The position numbers and the translations under genes are program-made. This document shows positions 42,246-50,403 of a stretch of 64,000 nucleotides of DNA, in pieces. The stretch's first letter is position 1. Every line of letters starts with the position of its first letter. The notes under the pieces were generated by a model that ran no database searches, was not told the DNA's origin, and saw only the letters and a program-made list of their open reading frames with translations. Source of the stretch: Methylotetracoccus oryzae (lineage in GTDB: Bacteria; Pseudomonadota; Gammaproteobacteria; Methylococcales; Methylococcaceae); the NCBI RefSeq assembly GCF_006175985.1, contig NZ_SRSH01000022.1, positions 19,551-83,550 on the forward strand, given 5' to 3'.

Positions 42246-42768
42246 GGTCGGATTCTCCTTTTGGATCCCGCATCTGAAAGAAGTACTTGCCGCTGACCAC
42301 GTGGCCGTCGGCGGACAGTACCCGGTAGCGGACCATGTAGCGGCCCGGATTCAGCTTGTCGATCGATGCCCGCAAATGGGAGCGATCGGTGAAATCGAGT
42401 TTGGCGTCGTGCCGATCCACGCGATGGCCGGAGGCGTCGACGACCGCCAGCGCGAGATACTCCTGCCCGACACCCTCGTTGAAGATCAACAGTACTTCTT
42501 CGGGGCTGTCCGAAATCGTCGCTTCCTTGTCCGGAGCTGCTTTCACAAGGATTGCATGCGCCAGGTGTATCGGGGGGCGGGAGGTTCCGGCGCTCAGATT
42601 GAATGGATCGGCACCCGAGGTGCCGCCGCCCCATATGCTTCCCGTTACGTCAAGATGCGTGGCCAGTGATGTGGCCAGTGTCAGTGGGGCGTGTATCGCG
42701 GCCGACCCCGTTGCGGGCAGGGTGCCGAGACAGAGCGATACGAGCAGTAGGCAAACGGGCGTCTTCAT
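42223..42768 (-). CDS. copC: CopC-like copper resistance domain protein
   Basis: 181 aa. A signal peptide (about 1-23) is followed by an extra segment of about 45 residues, then the CopC beta-sandwich: AHAILVKAAPDKEATI (H71), LLIFNEGV, and SADGHVVSGKYFF (D154, H156). In typical CopC the first histidine is the N-terminal residue of the mature protein and binds Cu(II). Here the equivalent H71 is internal, so the classical N-terminal copper site cannot form unless the protein is cleaved before it. Second-to-last gene of a periplasmic operon. No CopD is visible. Confidence 0.82.
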   Translation of the reverse strand: MKTPVCLLLVSLCLGTLPATGSAAIHAPLTLATSLATHLDVTGSIWGGGTSGADPFNLSAGTSRPPIHLAHAILVKAAPDKEATISDSPEEVLLIFNEGVGQEYLALAVVDASGHRVDRHDAKLDFTDRSHLRASIDKLNPGRYMVRYRVLSADGHVVSGKYFFQMRDPKGESDHAPPQKP

Positions 42769-42784
42769 CGATCGAGCGGTGGGT

Positions 42785-44035
42785 TCAGTTCAGATGCGCG
42801 GTGGCGAGAATGTCACGTCCGGCTGAGTCCTTCTCGGTCCAGAAGGCCTGGAAGCCGTCGGCGGTCGCCAGGACTCGGGGCTGGCCGGATGTCTCTGCAG
42901 TCTGTGTCAGCAGCCTGGGTTGGGACCAGGTCCTGCCGGCGTCGCCGGAGCGGATGAAGGACACCGCTGCGGCGTGCGCGGCAACGTCGGCGAAGACGGC
43001 TGCCAGTTCGTCCCTCGTTGCGGCGAGGTCGGCGCGGCGACTGCGGCCGGTTCCGATCGCTCGCGGCGATGACCAACTGCTGCCTAGGTCCGCTGAGCTT
43101 AGAAAGTAGAGACCGGCCGCGTCGGTCTTGCCGGTCCAGACGATGCTGTGCAGCGTCGTTCGGTCGCCTTGCGAGGCGATCGCCAGGGCGCCGCCGCAAT
43201 GCGGGCAACCGGAAAACTGCCAGCCGAAGTCACCAACGGCGGGCATGGGTTGCCAGCTTATGCCGTTGTCCCCACTGCGGCTCAGCCGCATGTCGTGAGG
43301 CTCCTGATCCCGGTAGAGGACAACGATGCCATCTCCGGGCAAGGCGGCGACGCGGTTCCAGCAGCACGTGCAGGCCGTTGCGTCGAGCGTCGTTTCCGTG
43401 TGCCAGGTCTCGCCCTGGTCCAAGGAGCGTGCATATCGCAGTCCCTGGGAGTTCCCGTTCTCATCCCGATCGTCCAGCCACACCAGATGAAACAGCCCGT
43501 CGTCGTCGGCGGTCAGGTCCATGTAGGACTGGTTGTTGGTGAGGTCGCCGGTCGCCGGGTTGGCTCCCCGACTCCAGCTTGTGCCGCCGTCCCGGGAGAA
43601 CGCAACGATCATCGGGCCGGTTCCGGGCACGGCCCCCGCGCCCTGCCATACCGCGACGAGATTGGGACCATCCGCGGCGATTTGCACCTCGTTGCCGTGC
43701 CCGGCAATCGGTGCCGGGTCTCCGCGCTGGCCCAGAGGGACCGGCGTGCTCCAGGTGGCGCCATGGTCGTCGGACCATGTGTAGATGACGGTCGGAGTGG
43801 TGTGTTGTGGCATCGTTGCCGACAGCAACGCGTGCAAACGATCGCCATCAGCGGTCACGTCCATGCTGGCGATGTCGTCGATGCCGCCAATGCTGGGTCG
43901 TCGCACTTCGCCAAGGTGTTCGTTGTCACCCATCTGGCAAGCCACCGCGGCGACGAGAGCGCCGCACAATACGATGCCCCGGTGGGCTGCGTTGGTGATC
44001 ATGCGCCGTGGCCGGATGCGAGAGGTGCGGCCCAT
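42785..44035 (-). CDS. Sialidase-like beta-propeller protein with CxCC and CxxC motifs
   Basis: 416 aa from ATG 44035; ATG 44002 also fits. An N-terminal hydrophobic segment ends in AVAC, a weak lipobox. The rest is a six-bladed-type propeller with Asp-box repeats (SDDHGATWSTP, SRDGGTSWSRG, SLDQGETWHTE, SGDNGISW, SADLGSSWS, SGDAGRTWSQ). The propeller carries two cysteine motifs, TACTCCWNRVA and SGCPHCGGALA, which could bind copper or form disulfides. Catalytic residues of sialidases are not evident, so glycosidase activity is unlikely. It precedes copC by 16 bp and probably works with it in the periplasm. Confidence 0.7.
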   Translation of the reverse strand: MGRTSRIRPRRMITNAAHRGIVLCGALVAAVACQMGDNEHLGEVRRPSIGGIDDIASMDVTADGDRLHALLSATMPQHTTPTVIYTWSDDHGATWSTPVPLGQRGDPAPIAGHGNEVQIAADGPNLVAVWQGAGAVPGTGPMIVAFSRDGGTSWSRGANPATGDLTNNQSYMDLTADDDGLFHLVWLDDRDENGNSQGLRYARSLDQGETWHTETTLDATACTCCWNRVAALPGDGIVVLYRDQEPHDMRLSRSGDNGISWQPMPAVGDFGWQFSGCPHCGGALAIASQGDRTTLHSIVWTGKTDAAGLYFLSSADLGSSWSSPRAIGTGRSRRADLAATRDELAAVFADVAAHAAAVSFIRSGDAGRTWSQPRLLTQTAETSGQPRVLATADGFQAFWTEKDSAGRDILATAHLN

Positions 44036-44073
44036 GCCGATGCTGCCGTGTGCATGCTGTCGGCCGACCGCTG

Positions 44074-44427
44074 TCAGTAAAGAACCGCGTGCGGGAAGAG
44101 AGTGAAATAAGCCAACAGGCCATAGCAGGCGACGGCGAGCCCGCCATGTGCCAGGAGGATCGCGCGGGAGACCTTCTTGCCTCGCTTGCTGCCGATGCCC
44201 ATTACGACGCCGAGGAGGATGATGACGACCGCGAGTCCGATGTTTGCGTAAAGGCGGGTATCGCCCGCAAGGGCAGCGGCGATGACCAGCCCGGAGCCAA
44301 CCAGGGCCGCGCCAGCGTGAAGCGGGGGGTACATCGGATCGATCGCGTACCCGCGCCAGGCATCGCGGACCATGACGAGACCCATCAATGCGACGAGAGT
44401 GAAGGTAGCCAGGGCACCCATCAACAT
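44074..44427 (-). CDS. Small four-helix membrane protein of the CopC operon
   Basis: 117 aa from ATG 44427, chosen because GGAGGAAC lies 7 nt upstream (the frame extends to 44472). About four membrane segments with short loops (for example ATFTLVALMGLVMV, GAALVGSGLVIAAAL, NIGLAVVIILLGVVMGI, AILLAHGGLAVACYGLLAY). No metal-ligand clusters apart from two histidines. Not a known family to me. It is first in the minus-strand series that continues with the propeller, CopC and the anchored protein, so it may be a transporter or anchor for them. Confidence 0.7.
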   Translation of the reverse strand: MLMGALATFTLVALMGLVMVRDAWRGYAIDPMYPPLHAGAALVGSGLVIAAALAGDTRLYANIGLAVVIILLGVVMGIGSKRGKKVSRAILLAHGGLAVACYGLLAYFTLFPHAVLY

Positions 44428-45019
44428 AGGCAGTTCCTCCGGGGATTCGATTTGGGAGACAAGGGATGTCAACGCATTTGTAATGGAAGAAGCATGCCAG
44501 CGGACAGCGCAAATACTGGCGCTCGGTGTCGGGCTATCGGGGTCCGCCCGTGATGCGGCCTGCGGGGCAGGGAGCTAAGGTTCGACGCGTGTTGCAGGGA
44601 GGCGCGGGGTGTCCGTCGTTCTGTGTTATACGCCGCACCGAGGTTGGCAAATGCCCAAGAAATGGTGAGACGAAGGACCCGCCGCAGTGGGTGGAAACGA
44701 GGGTGGGGCGTCGCTGCACTCCGCGGTAATGCCAGTGGAGGCGGATCAGCCTCCGGCTATGGTCTACCGCAGAGTCGAGCGGAGCAGGGGGTGCACAACG
44801 GGGCGGCCGGAGTTGCTGCGGTGGCTGGAGCAACGGCGCCGACGGAAACGGCGGCGGGATAGCCCTCCCCGCCTTCTCGTCAAGACAGAGAACTCGGCCT
44901 GCGCGATCGCTTGACAGCCGCGGTCCGGCGCGGCATCGTTGCGCCTCTCGACGCCGGCGCGGGCTTCCTCGCGCTGCTGCGCTCCGCAAGAGCCGACTTT
45001 CCTTTCAGTGCGCATCGTC
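44428..45019. other. 592-bp intergenic region
   Basis: It holds the upstream region of the copper-type operon (minus) and of the DUF4389 gene (plus). A small stem GGAGGC-GGATCA-GCCTCC lies at 44738-44755. No gene is supported; frames lack ribosome-binding sites. Confidence 0.5.
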
Positions 45020-45304
45020 ATGAATACATCGACCCCGCCAGATCCCCACATCGAGACCAATGCCTTTCTGCGCCTGATCTTCATGGTGCTGTGCTTCGCG
45101 CTGTTCGGGGTGGTGCGGTTGCTGTTGTGGGCCGTCGTCGCATTCCAGTTCCTGGCGCATCTGTTCACCGGTCGCGTGACCGAGCGCGGGCAACGCTGGG
45201 GGCATGCGCTGTCGACCTGGATTTACCAGATGATGCTGTTCATGGCCTACAACACGGAACGGATGCCTTTTCCGTTCACTTCCTTCGGGCCCCACGACGA
45301 TTGA
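45020..45304 (+). CDS. DUF4389 membrane protein
   Basis: 94 aa from ATG 45020; an upstream extension is Arg/Ser-rich and rejected. The family pattern is clear: FLRLIFMVLCFALFGVVRLL, AVVAFQFLAHLFTG, ERGQRWGHALSTWIYQMM and LFMAYNTERMPFPF. Two hydrophobic segments suggest an inner-membrane protein of unknown role, frequent in gammaproteobacteria. Its last 29 bp overlap the 3' end of the broken elyC-like gene on the other strand. Confidence 0.88.
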   Translation: MNTSTPPDPHIETNAFLRLIFMVLCFALFGVVRLLLWAVVAFQFLAHLFTGRVTERGQRWGHALSTWIYQMMLFMAYNTERMPFPFTSFGPHDD

Positions 45305-46013
45305 GCCGCCGCCTCAGGCGGTTCTCTCGGCACGTCTGAAAGTAGCGAAACAACCAGACTTGGTCCGGAAGGTAGCCGCCCCAGCGGTACCACCACCAGG
45401 CCGCCAGTTCGTACAGCACCAGGCCGGTCCGCTGCAAAGCGGTCGCATTCGGTTTCCAGTCACAGCGGCCGAAGGCTGCCCGCGGCGGCAGGTAGAACCC
45501 AATGGCGGCCGGAACCACGGAAAACCCGGCTTGGCCGAAGGCCGCTGCGGCACGCCGCATGTGCCAGTCGTGGGTCACCAGCACGATCCGCACAATGCCG
45601 ACAGGATGCAGTAGGGCCCGGCACAGCCGCGCGTTGCCTGCCGTGTCGAGACTCGCCGTCTCCCGCCATGCCACATTCACTCCAAATTCCTCGGTTAGCG
45701 CCGAGGCCATGAGGTCGGCTTCCGAAGCCGGTGCGGCCTCCACACGGCCCCCGCTGACGGCAATCGGGAGTCCGCTGCGCCGGTGCAGCATCGCCGCATA
45801 ACGAATCCGTTCCAGGGACAGGGGGGACAGAGCGCATCCGCCGAACTCCGGCGCTCAAGGCCGCAGCCCGCCGCCGATTACGACGATCGCCTGGGCTGGC
45901 GGCGCGTCTTCGGGGAGCGGGGGTGGCGAGAGGATGAGTTTACCGAGGCGCGCTGCGATGGCCGGCGTGCTGGCGAGATAAAGCGCCGGCGATCCCGCTG
46001 ATCGCGCAGTCGA
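45276..46013 (-). pseudogene. Broken ElyC/YdcF-like (DUF218) gene
   Basis: The C-terminal half reads intact from MLHRRSGLPIAVSGG (45791) to the stop: VLVTHDWHMRRA and FYLPPRAAFGRC are family motifs. Upstream in the same frame the coding pattern continues (LERIRYAA, then APEFGG) but meets TGA at 45855-45857, directly after AIVVIGGGLRP. The frame runs on to a further stop at 46014, without the two N-terminal membrane helices that ElyC-type proteins have. So the gene has an internal nonsense codon and an N-terminal truncation against lipA. The C-terminal part could still be expressed from ATG 45791 (171 aa). Confidence 0.7.
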
Positions 46014-46065
46014 TCAGCAAGGCATAGGGCTGCGGTGCCGGGGGGTTGCCGCCGGCACCCGCGGC

Positions 46066-47070
46066 TCAATGTGCGGGTGCCGGCGCCGCATCGGTTCCGG
46101 GTTCAAGCAACGGTGCCGCCTGCAGGTCGGCGTGGTAAGATGAGCGAACCATCGGGGCGCTTGCGACACTCGTGAAGCCGAGTTCGGTCGCGATCGCGCC
46201 GAGCCGGTCGAATTCTTCGGGCGGGACGTAGCGCAGTACGGGCAGGTGGGCCGGGCTCGGCTGCAGATACTGTCCCAGCGTCAGCATCTCGCAGCCATGG
46301 GCGCGCAAATCCTTCAGCACCTCGACGATCTCGTCGAAGGTTTCGCCGACGCCCAGCATCAGTCCGGACTTGGTCGGTACCGCCGGCAGCAGCGCCTTGA
46401 CGTCGCGCAGCAGTTCCAGCGAGACGCGGTAGTCGGCGCCCGGTCGCACCGCGCGATACAGACGCGGCACGGTTTCCAGATTGTGATTGAACACATCCGG
46501 CGGTTGCCGGCCGAGCCACGCGAGCGCCGCCGGCACGCGGCCCCGGAAATCCGGGGTCAGGATCTCGATGCGCGTCGCGGGGCTGGCCGCGCGGACGGCC
46601 TCTATACAGGCTGCGAAATGCCCGGCCCCTCCGTCGCGCAAGTCATCTCGGTTGACCGAGGTGATCACGACATAGCGCAAGCCGAGCGTCCGGATGCTCT
46701 GCGCGAGGTGGGCGGGCTCGTCCGGGTCGGGCGGAACGGGTCGGCCATGGGCAACGTCGCAGAACGGGCAGCGCCGGGTGCACATGTCACCGAGGATCAT
46801 GAACGTGGCCGTGCCGTGGCTGAAGCACTCGTTCAGGTTCGGGCAGGCCGCTTCCTCGCACACCGTATGCAAGGCGTGCTCGCGCAGCAGTTTCTTGACG
46901 CGGGTGGCGTTCTCGCCGGTGGTGGCCCGGACCCGGATCCAAGCGGGTTTCCGCAACGGGGCCTCGGCCGGGACGACCTTGACCGGGATCCGCGACAGCT
47001 TTTCGGTGCCGCGCTGATGCGTGTCCGGTTGGTGCCGGGAGGGCGCGTGCAGTGTCTTGGCGTCGGTCAT
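46066..47070 (-). CDS. lipA: Lipoyl synthase LipA
   Basis: 334 aa. Radical SAM enzyme that inserts two sulfurs into octanoyl groups of lipoyl domains. The auxiliary cluster is [12 protein letters not shown] (C71, C76, C82) and the radical SAM cluster CTRRCPFC (C97, C101, C104). The ATG overlaps the lipB stop (ATGA). Both clusters and the C-terminal arginine-serine signature (RSSYHAD) are intact. Works with LipB, encoded immediately upstream. Confidence 0.97.
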   Translation of the reverse strand: MTDAKTLHAPSRHQPDTHQRGTEKLSRIPVKVVPAEAPLRKPAWIRVRATTGENATRVKKLLREHALHTVCEEAACPNLNECFSHGTATFMILGDMCTRRCPFCDVAHGRPVPPDPDEPAHLAQSIRTLGLRYVVITSVNRDDLRDGGAGHFAACIEAVRAASPATRIEILTPDFRGRVPAALAWLGRQPPDVFNHNLETVPRLYRAVRPGADYRVSLELLRDVKALLPAVPTKSGLMLGVGETFDEIVEVLKDLRAHGCEMLTLGQYLQPSPAHLPVLRYVPPEEFDRLGAIATELGFTSVASAPMVRSSYHADLQAAPLLEPGTDAAPAPAH

Positions 47071-47690
47071 GGGGCGGGTCCGTCTAGGTGGAGTTCGGTG
47101 ATCAGGCCGAGTAGCAGGGGGGCGGTTACCTCGCAGACACGCACGGGAATGCCGAGTGCGGTAAGGCTGGTCACCGGCAGTCCCCGATAGCCGCAGGGGT
47201 GGATGGCATCGAAGGCGGACAGGTCGAGGTCGACATTCAGACTCAGGCCATGGTAGCTGCAGCCACGCCGGACGCGCAAGCCGAGTGAGGCGAGCTTACT
47301 GCGGGCCACGTACACGCCGGGGGCGCCCCGACGGGTTTCCGCGCGCAGTCCGTATTGGGCGCACAGCCCGATCACGCTGGTCTCGAGGGCCGAAACCAGC
47401 GCGCGGACGCCGAGGCCGCGGCGTGCGAGATCGATCAACGCGTAGATGACCAGCTGTCCGGGGCCGTGATAGGTGATCTGGCCGCCTCGATCCGAGCGGA
47501 CCAGGGGCGCGGACAGTGGTGCGATCGCGTGGCTGGGGTCGCCATTGAGGCCCAGGGTATAGACCGGACGATGCTCCAGCACCCACAGTTCATCCGGTGT
47601 CGCGGGCGTGCGCTCAGCCGTGAAGCGCTTCATCGCGTCCCAGACGGTTGCGTAGTCTTCGACGCCGAACTGGCGGATAAGAACGTCCAA
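47067..47690 (-). CDS. lipB: Octanoyl transferase LipB
   Basis: 207 aa if started at TTG 47690, four bases after the mgtE stop; the frame is open further into mgtE (to 47747), but this start gives the family N-terminus ([14 protein letters not shown]). It transfers octanoate from acyl carrier protein to lipoyl domains. The signature [14 protein letters not shown], the Lys in [13 protein letters not shown] (general acid/base) and the Cys in IHPCGYRGL (acyl carrier) are present. The start is uncertain because no Shine-Dalgarno is seen. Confidence 0.93.
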   Translation of the reverse strand: MDVLIRQFGVEDYATVWDAMKRFTAERTPATPDELWVLEHRPVYTLGLNGDPSHAIAPLSAPLVRSDRGGQITYHGPGQLVIYALIDLARRGLGVRALVSALETSVIGLCAQYGLRAETRRGAPGVYVARSKLASLGLRVRRGCSYHGLSLNVDLDLSAFDAIHPCGYRGLPVTSLTALGIPVRVCEVTAPLLLGLITELHLDGPAP

Positions 47691-47694
47691 GGCC

Positions 47695-49143
47695 TCAGAC
47701 CAGGAAGATGGTCGCGAGTCCCAGGAAGATGAAAAACCCCGCGCCATCGGTTACCGCGGTCAGCAGCACGCTGGTGCCGACGGCGGGATCCTTGTCCATC
47801 GCATCGCGCACCAGGGGAATCGAGATGCCCATGATTGCGGCGACGAGCAGATTCAGGAGCGTGGCCGCGGCCATCACGAGACTCAGGTCGAGTTCGCGGT
47901 AAAGCAGATAGGCGACCGCGCCGATCACGCCGCCCCAGACGATGCCGTTCATCAATCCGATCGCCATCTCCTTGAGGATCAGCCGCTTCATGTTCGATTT
48001 GTTGATCAATCCCAGGGCGAGCGACCGCACGATCAGGATGCTGGTCTGGTTGCCGGTATTGCCCCCGATCGCCGCGACGATCGGCATCAGCGACGCCAGC
48101 GCGACGATTCGGACGATCGTGTCCTCGAACAGCCCGATGACCCGCGTGCTTGCAAACGCCGTGATCAGATTGATGCCTAGCCACATCCAGCGGTTCTGGG
48201 CGCTTTTCCAGATGCTGGAGAACAGGTCTTCCTCTTCCTGCAGCCCGGCCTGTGCCAGGCGCTCCTCGTCCGACGATTCGCGGATGTAGTCGACGATCGC
48301 ATCGACCCGGATGCGTCCCTGCAATCGGCGCTCGCTGTCGACGACCGGTGCCGACAGCAGGTCATAGCGCTCGAAAGCCCGGGCCGCGTCGGCCGCGTCG
48401 TCATCGAGGTGGAAATAGACGACCTCCCGCGACATGACCTCGCCGACCGAGGCGTCGAGGCTGTTGACCAGCAGACGTCGCAGTGACAGCACGCCCCGCA
48501 GCACGTTGTTCTCGTCGACGACGAACAGCTTGTCGGTGTGTTCGGGCAGGTCGCCGCGCCGGCGGAGGTAGCGCAGCACGACACTGAGCTTGACGTCTTC
48601 GCGGATCGTGACCATCCCGAAATCCATCAGGGCGGCACAGGTGTCCTCTTCGCGTGCCAGGACCGATTCGAGCCGCGCGCGGTTTTCCTCGTTGAGGTGC
48701 TTGAGCACCTCCAGCATGACCTCCTCGGGGAGATCCGGCGCGAGGTCCGCGATTTCGTCGGTGTCGAGCTGTTCGGTTGCGGTGAGCAGCTCTTCCGGGT
48801 CCATATCCGAGATCAGCGTCTCGCGGACCGCATCCGACACGTCCAGCAGGATCTGGCCGTCGAGCTCGGACTTGACCAGATTCCAGACGGTCAGTCGCTC
48901 GCGCAGCGGCAGGGCTTCGAGGATATAGGCGATGTCGGCCGAATGGAGCTGGTCGAGCTTCTGCTTCAGCGCCGCCTGGTGCTGCCGGTGCAGCATGGTC
49001 TCGACCAGATCGTGGTGTGGCATCGGCTGATGCCGAACGATGGTCTCTTCCAGCGTCTGCTTGTTCAGCAGCTCGAGCACCTCCTCCAGGTGATGCTGCA
49101 GGACTTCTTCGCTGCTGATGTTTTCGGCTTCTGACTGTTCCAC
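47695..49143 (-). CDS. mgtE: MgtE magnesium channel
   Basis: 482 aa. The order is an N-terminal alpha-solenoid domain, two CBS domains (roughly 150-280), a plug helix and five membrane helices. The selectivity-filter region PIVAAIGGNTGNQTSILIVR and the C-terminal DGAGFFIFLGL are conserved. It imports Mg2+ under control of cytoplasmic Mg2+ binding to the CBS region. It lies between ybeD and lipB, an unusual spot, because these two are normally adjacent. Confidence 0.96.
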   Translation of the reverse strand: MEQSEAENISSEEVLQHHLEEVLELLNKQTLEETIVRHQPMPHHDLVETMLHRQHQAALKQKLDQLHSADIAYILEALPLRERLTVWNLVKSELDGQILLDVSDAVRETLISDMDPEELLTATEQLDTDEIADLAPDLPEEVMLEVLKHLNEENRARLESVLAREEDTCAALMDFGMVTIREDVKLSVVLRYLRRRGDLPEHTDKLFVVDENNVLRGVLSLRRLLVNSLDASVGEVMSREVVYFHLDDDAADAARAFERYDLLSAPVVDSERRLQGRIRVDAIVDYIRESSDEERLAQAGLQEEEDLFSSIWKSAQNRWMWLGINLITAFASTRVIGLFEDTIVRIVALASLMPIVAAIGGNTGNQTSILIVRSLALGLINKSNMKRLILKEMAIGLMNGIVWGGVIGAVAYLLYRELDLSLVMAAATLLNLLVAAIMGISIPLVRDAMDKDPAVGTSVLLTAVTDGAGFFIFLGLATIFLV

Positions 49144-49264
49144 AGGGCTCGGTGATCCGGGTTCGTTCGGCTGAGTCGGTTCTTCCTCGGCTGTCGGTCG
49201 CTCAGCGACGGAACCACCGGCAGCCTCTGCTCGTTCAATCCGGCTTACCGGGCAAGCCGAGCCG

Positions 49265-49540
49265 CTACAAGGCCATCAGTACCGCCGGCGTTCGGCTGAG
49301 TTCCCGGTACAGCTCATCCAGTTGTTCCTGGCTGGTCGCGGTGACCGTCACCGTGAGCGCGGTGAACTTGCCGCCGCCGCTATCGCGCGTCGATACGGCC
49401 TCGTCCGGAAGCATTGGCACGTGCCGCCGGAAGATCGCCAGCACGCTGCTCTCGAAGTCTGGCTCCTTGCGACCAATGACCTTGACCGGGAAATCGCAGG
49501 GGAAGGTCAGCAGGGAAGCCGAGGCCGGTTGTTCCGTCAT
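49265..49540 (-). CDS. ybeD: YbeD-type DUF493 protein
   Basis: 91 aa from ATG 49540, overlapping the stop of the aminotransferase gene (ATGA). DUF493 pattern: LLTFPCDFPVKVIGRKEPDFE, then the ferredoxin-like beta-alpha-beta fold and YRELSRTPAVLMAL. Structure resembles the regulatory ACT fold; function is unclear but it clusters with dacA and lipB in most gammaproteobacteria. The next gene downstream is mgtE rather than lipB. Confidence 0.93.
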   Translation of the reverse strand: MTEQPASASLLTFPCDFPVKVIGRKEPDFESSVLAIFRRHVPMLPDEAVSTRDSGGGKFTALTVTVTATSQEQLDELYRELSRTPAVLMAL

Positions 49541-50388
49541 GAGTCGCCGCGGAGCGTTTCCTTGTAAGCCCGGTAGTAAGCCTGCACGCGTTCCCACAGA
49601 GCGCCGGGGGCTCCCGTTCCGACCGGTGCGCCGTCGAGTTCGATGACCGGCATGATTTCGCGCGTGGAACTGGTCAGCCAGATCTCCCGGGCGGTCTTCA
49701 ATTCGGTCAAGGCAATCGGGCGTTCCGCGGCGGGGACGCCGTGTTCGAGCGCGAGTTCCAGGACCAGATCGCGCGTAACCCCGGGCAACAGCTCACGCCC
49801 CTTGGGCGGCGTGACCAGGGTGCCGTCGATCAGGGCGAACAGATTGCTGGCCGCCCCTTCCACGGCGAAGCCGTCGCGGATCAGCACGGCCTCGGTCGTG
49901 CCGGCGTCGATCGCCTCCTGCTTCAGCAGCACATTGGCGAGCAGCGTGATGGCCTTGATGTCGCAGCGCAGCCAGCGAATGTCGGTTACCGTCACGGCCC
50001 GGATGCCTTCGGTCGGCAAGGGTGCGATCGGCGTGCACATCGCGAACACGGTCGGCTCGATGTCCGGCGGGATGGCGTGGTCCCGCTTCGGCGCGGCGCC
50101 GCGCGTGATTTGCAGATAGATCGACTGGTCATGTCCGCCCTGAATCAGCCGGGCGAAGATCGCGGACCAGTCTTCCGCCGTCAGCGGCGGCTGCATGCGG
50201 ATGGCGGCGAGGCTGTTGGCGAGACGCGCCAGATGTTCGGCCAAACGCAGCGGTTGACCGCCGTAGACCGGGATGACTTCATAAACCCCGTCGCCGAACA
50301 GGAAGCCCCGGTCCATCACGGAGACCTTGGCTTCGCTCAGCGGCAGAAACGTACCGTTCAGGTAAACGGTGGAATTGTCCAGTTGCAC
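49537..50388 (-). CDS. dat: D-amino acid aminotransferase (class IV PLP)
   Basis: 283 aa. PLP-dependent class IV aminotransferase with the PLP lysine K145 in RCDIKAITLLANVLLK and the phosphate-loop region EGAASNLFAL (E177). The N terminus YLNGTFLPLSEAKVSVMDRGFLF is typical of D-alanine aminotransferases. It interconverts D-alanine and D-glutamate, fitting its place after dacA and next to wall genes. Branched-chain aminotransferase is the alternative; the overall pattern favours Dat. Confidence 0.88.
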   Translation of the reverse strand: MQLDNSTVYLNGTFLPLSEAKVSVMDRGFLFGDGVYEVIPVYGGQPLRLAEHLARLANSLAAIRMQPPLTAEDWSAIFARLIQGGHDQSIYLQITRGAAPKRDHAIPPDIEPTVFAMCTPIAPLPTEGIRAVTVTDIRWLRCDIKAITLLANVLLKQEAIDAGTTEAVLIRDGFAVEGAASNLFALIDGTLVTPPKGRELLPGVTRDLVLELALEHGVPAAERPIALTELKTAREIWLTSSTREIMPVIELDGAPVGTGAPGALWERVQAYYRAYKETLRGDS

Positions 50389-50403
50389 GTTCGGTAGCCT
50401 CGC

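Noticed and set aside
42785..44512. Long start (44512) for the propeller gene
   Set aside because: The first about 160 residues are antisense-like Arg/Pro-rich sequence overlapping the small membrane gene in another frame; the signal peptide fits a start at 44035 or 44002.
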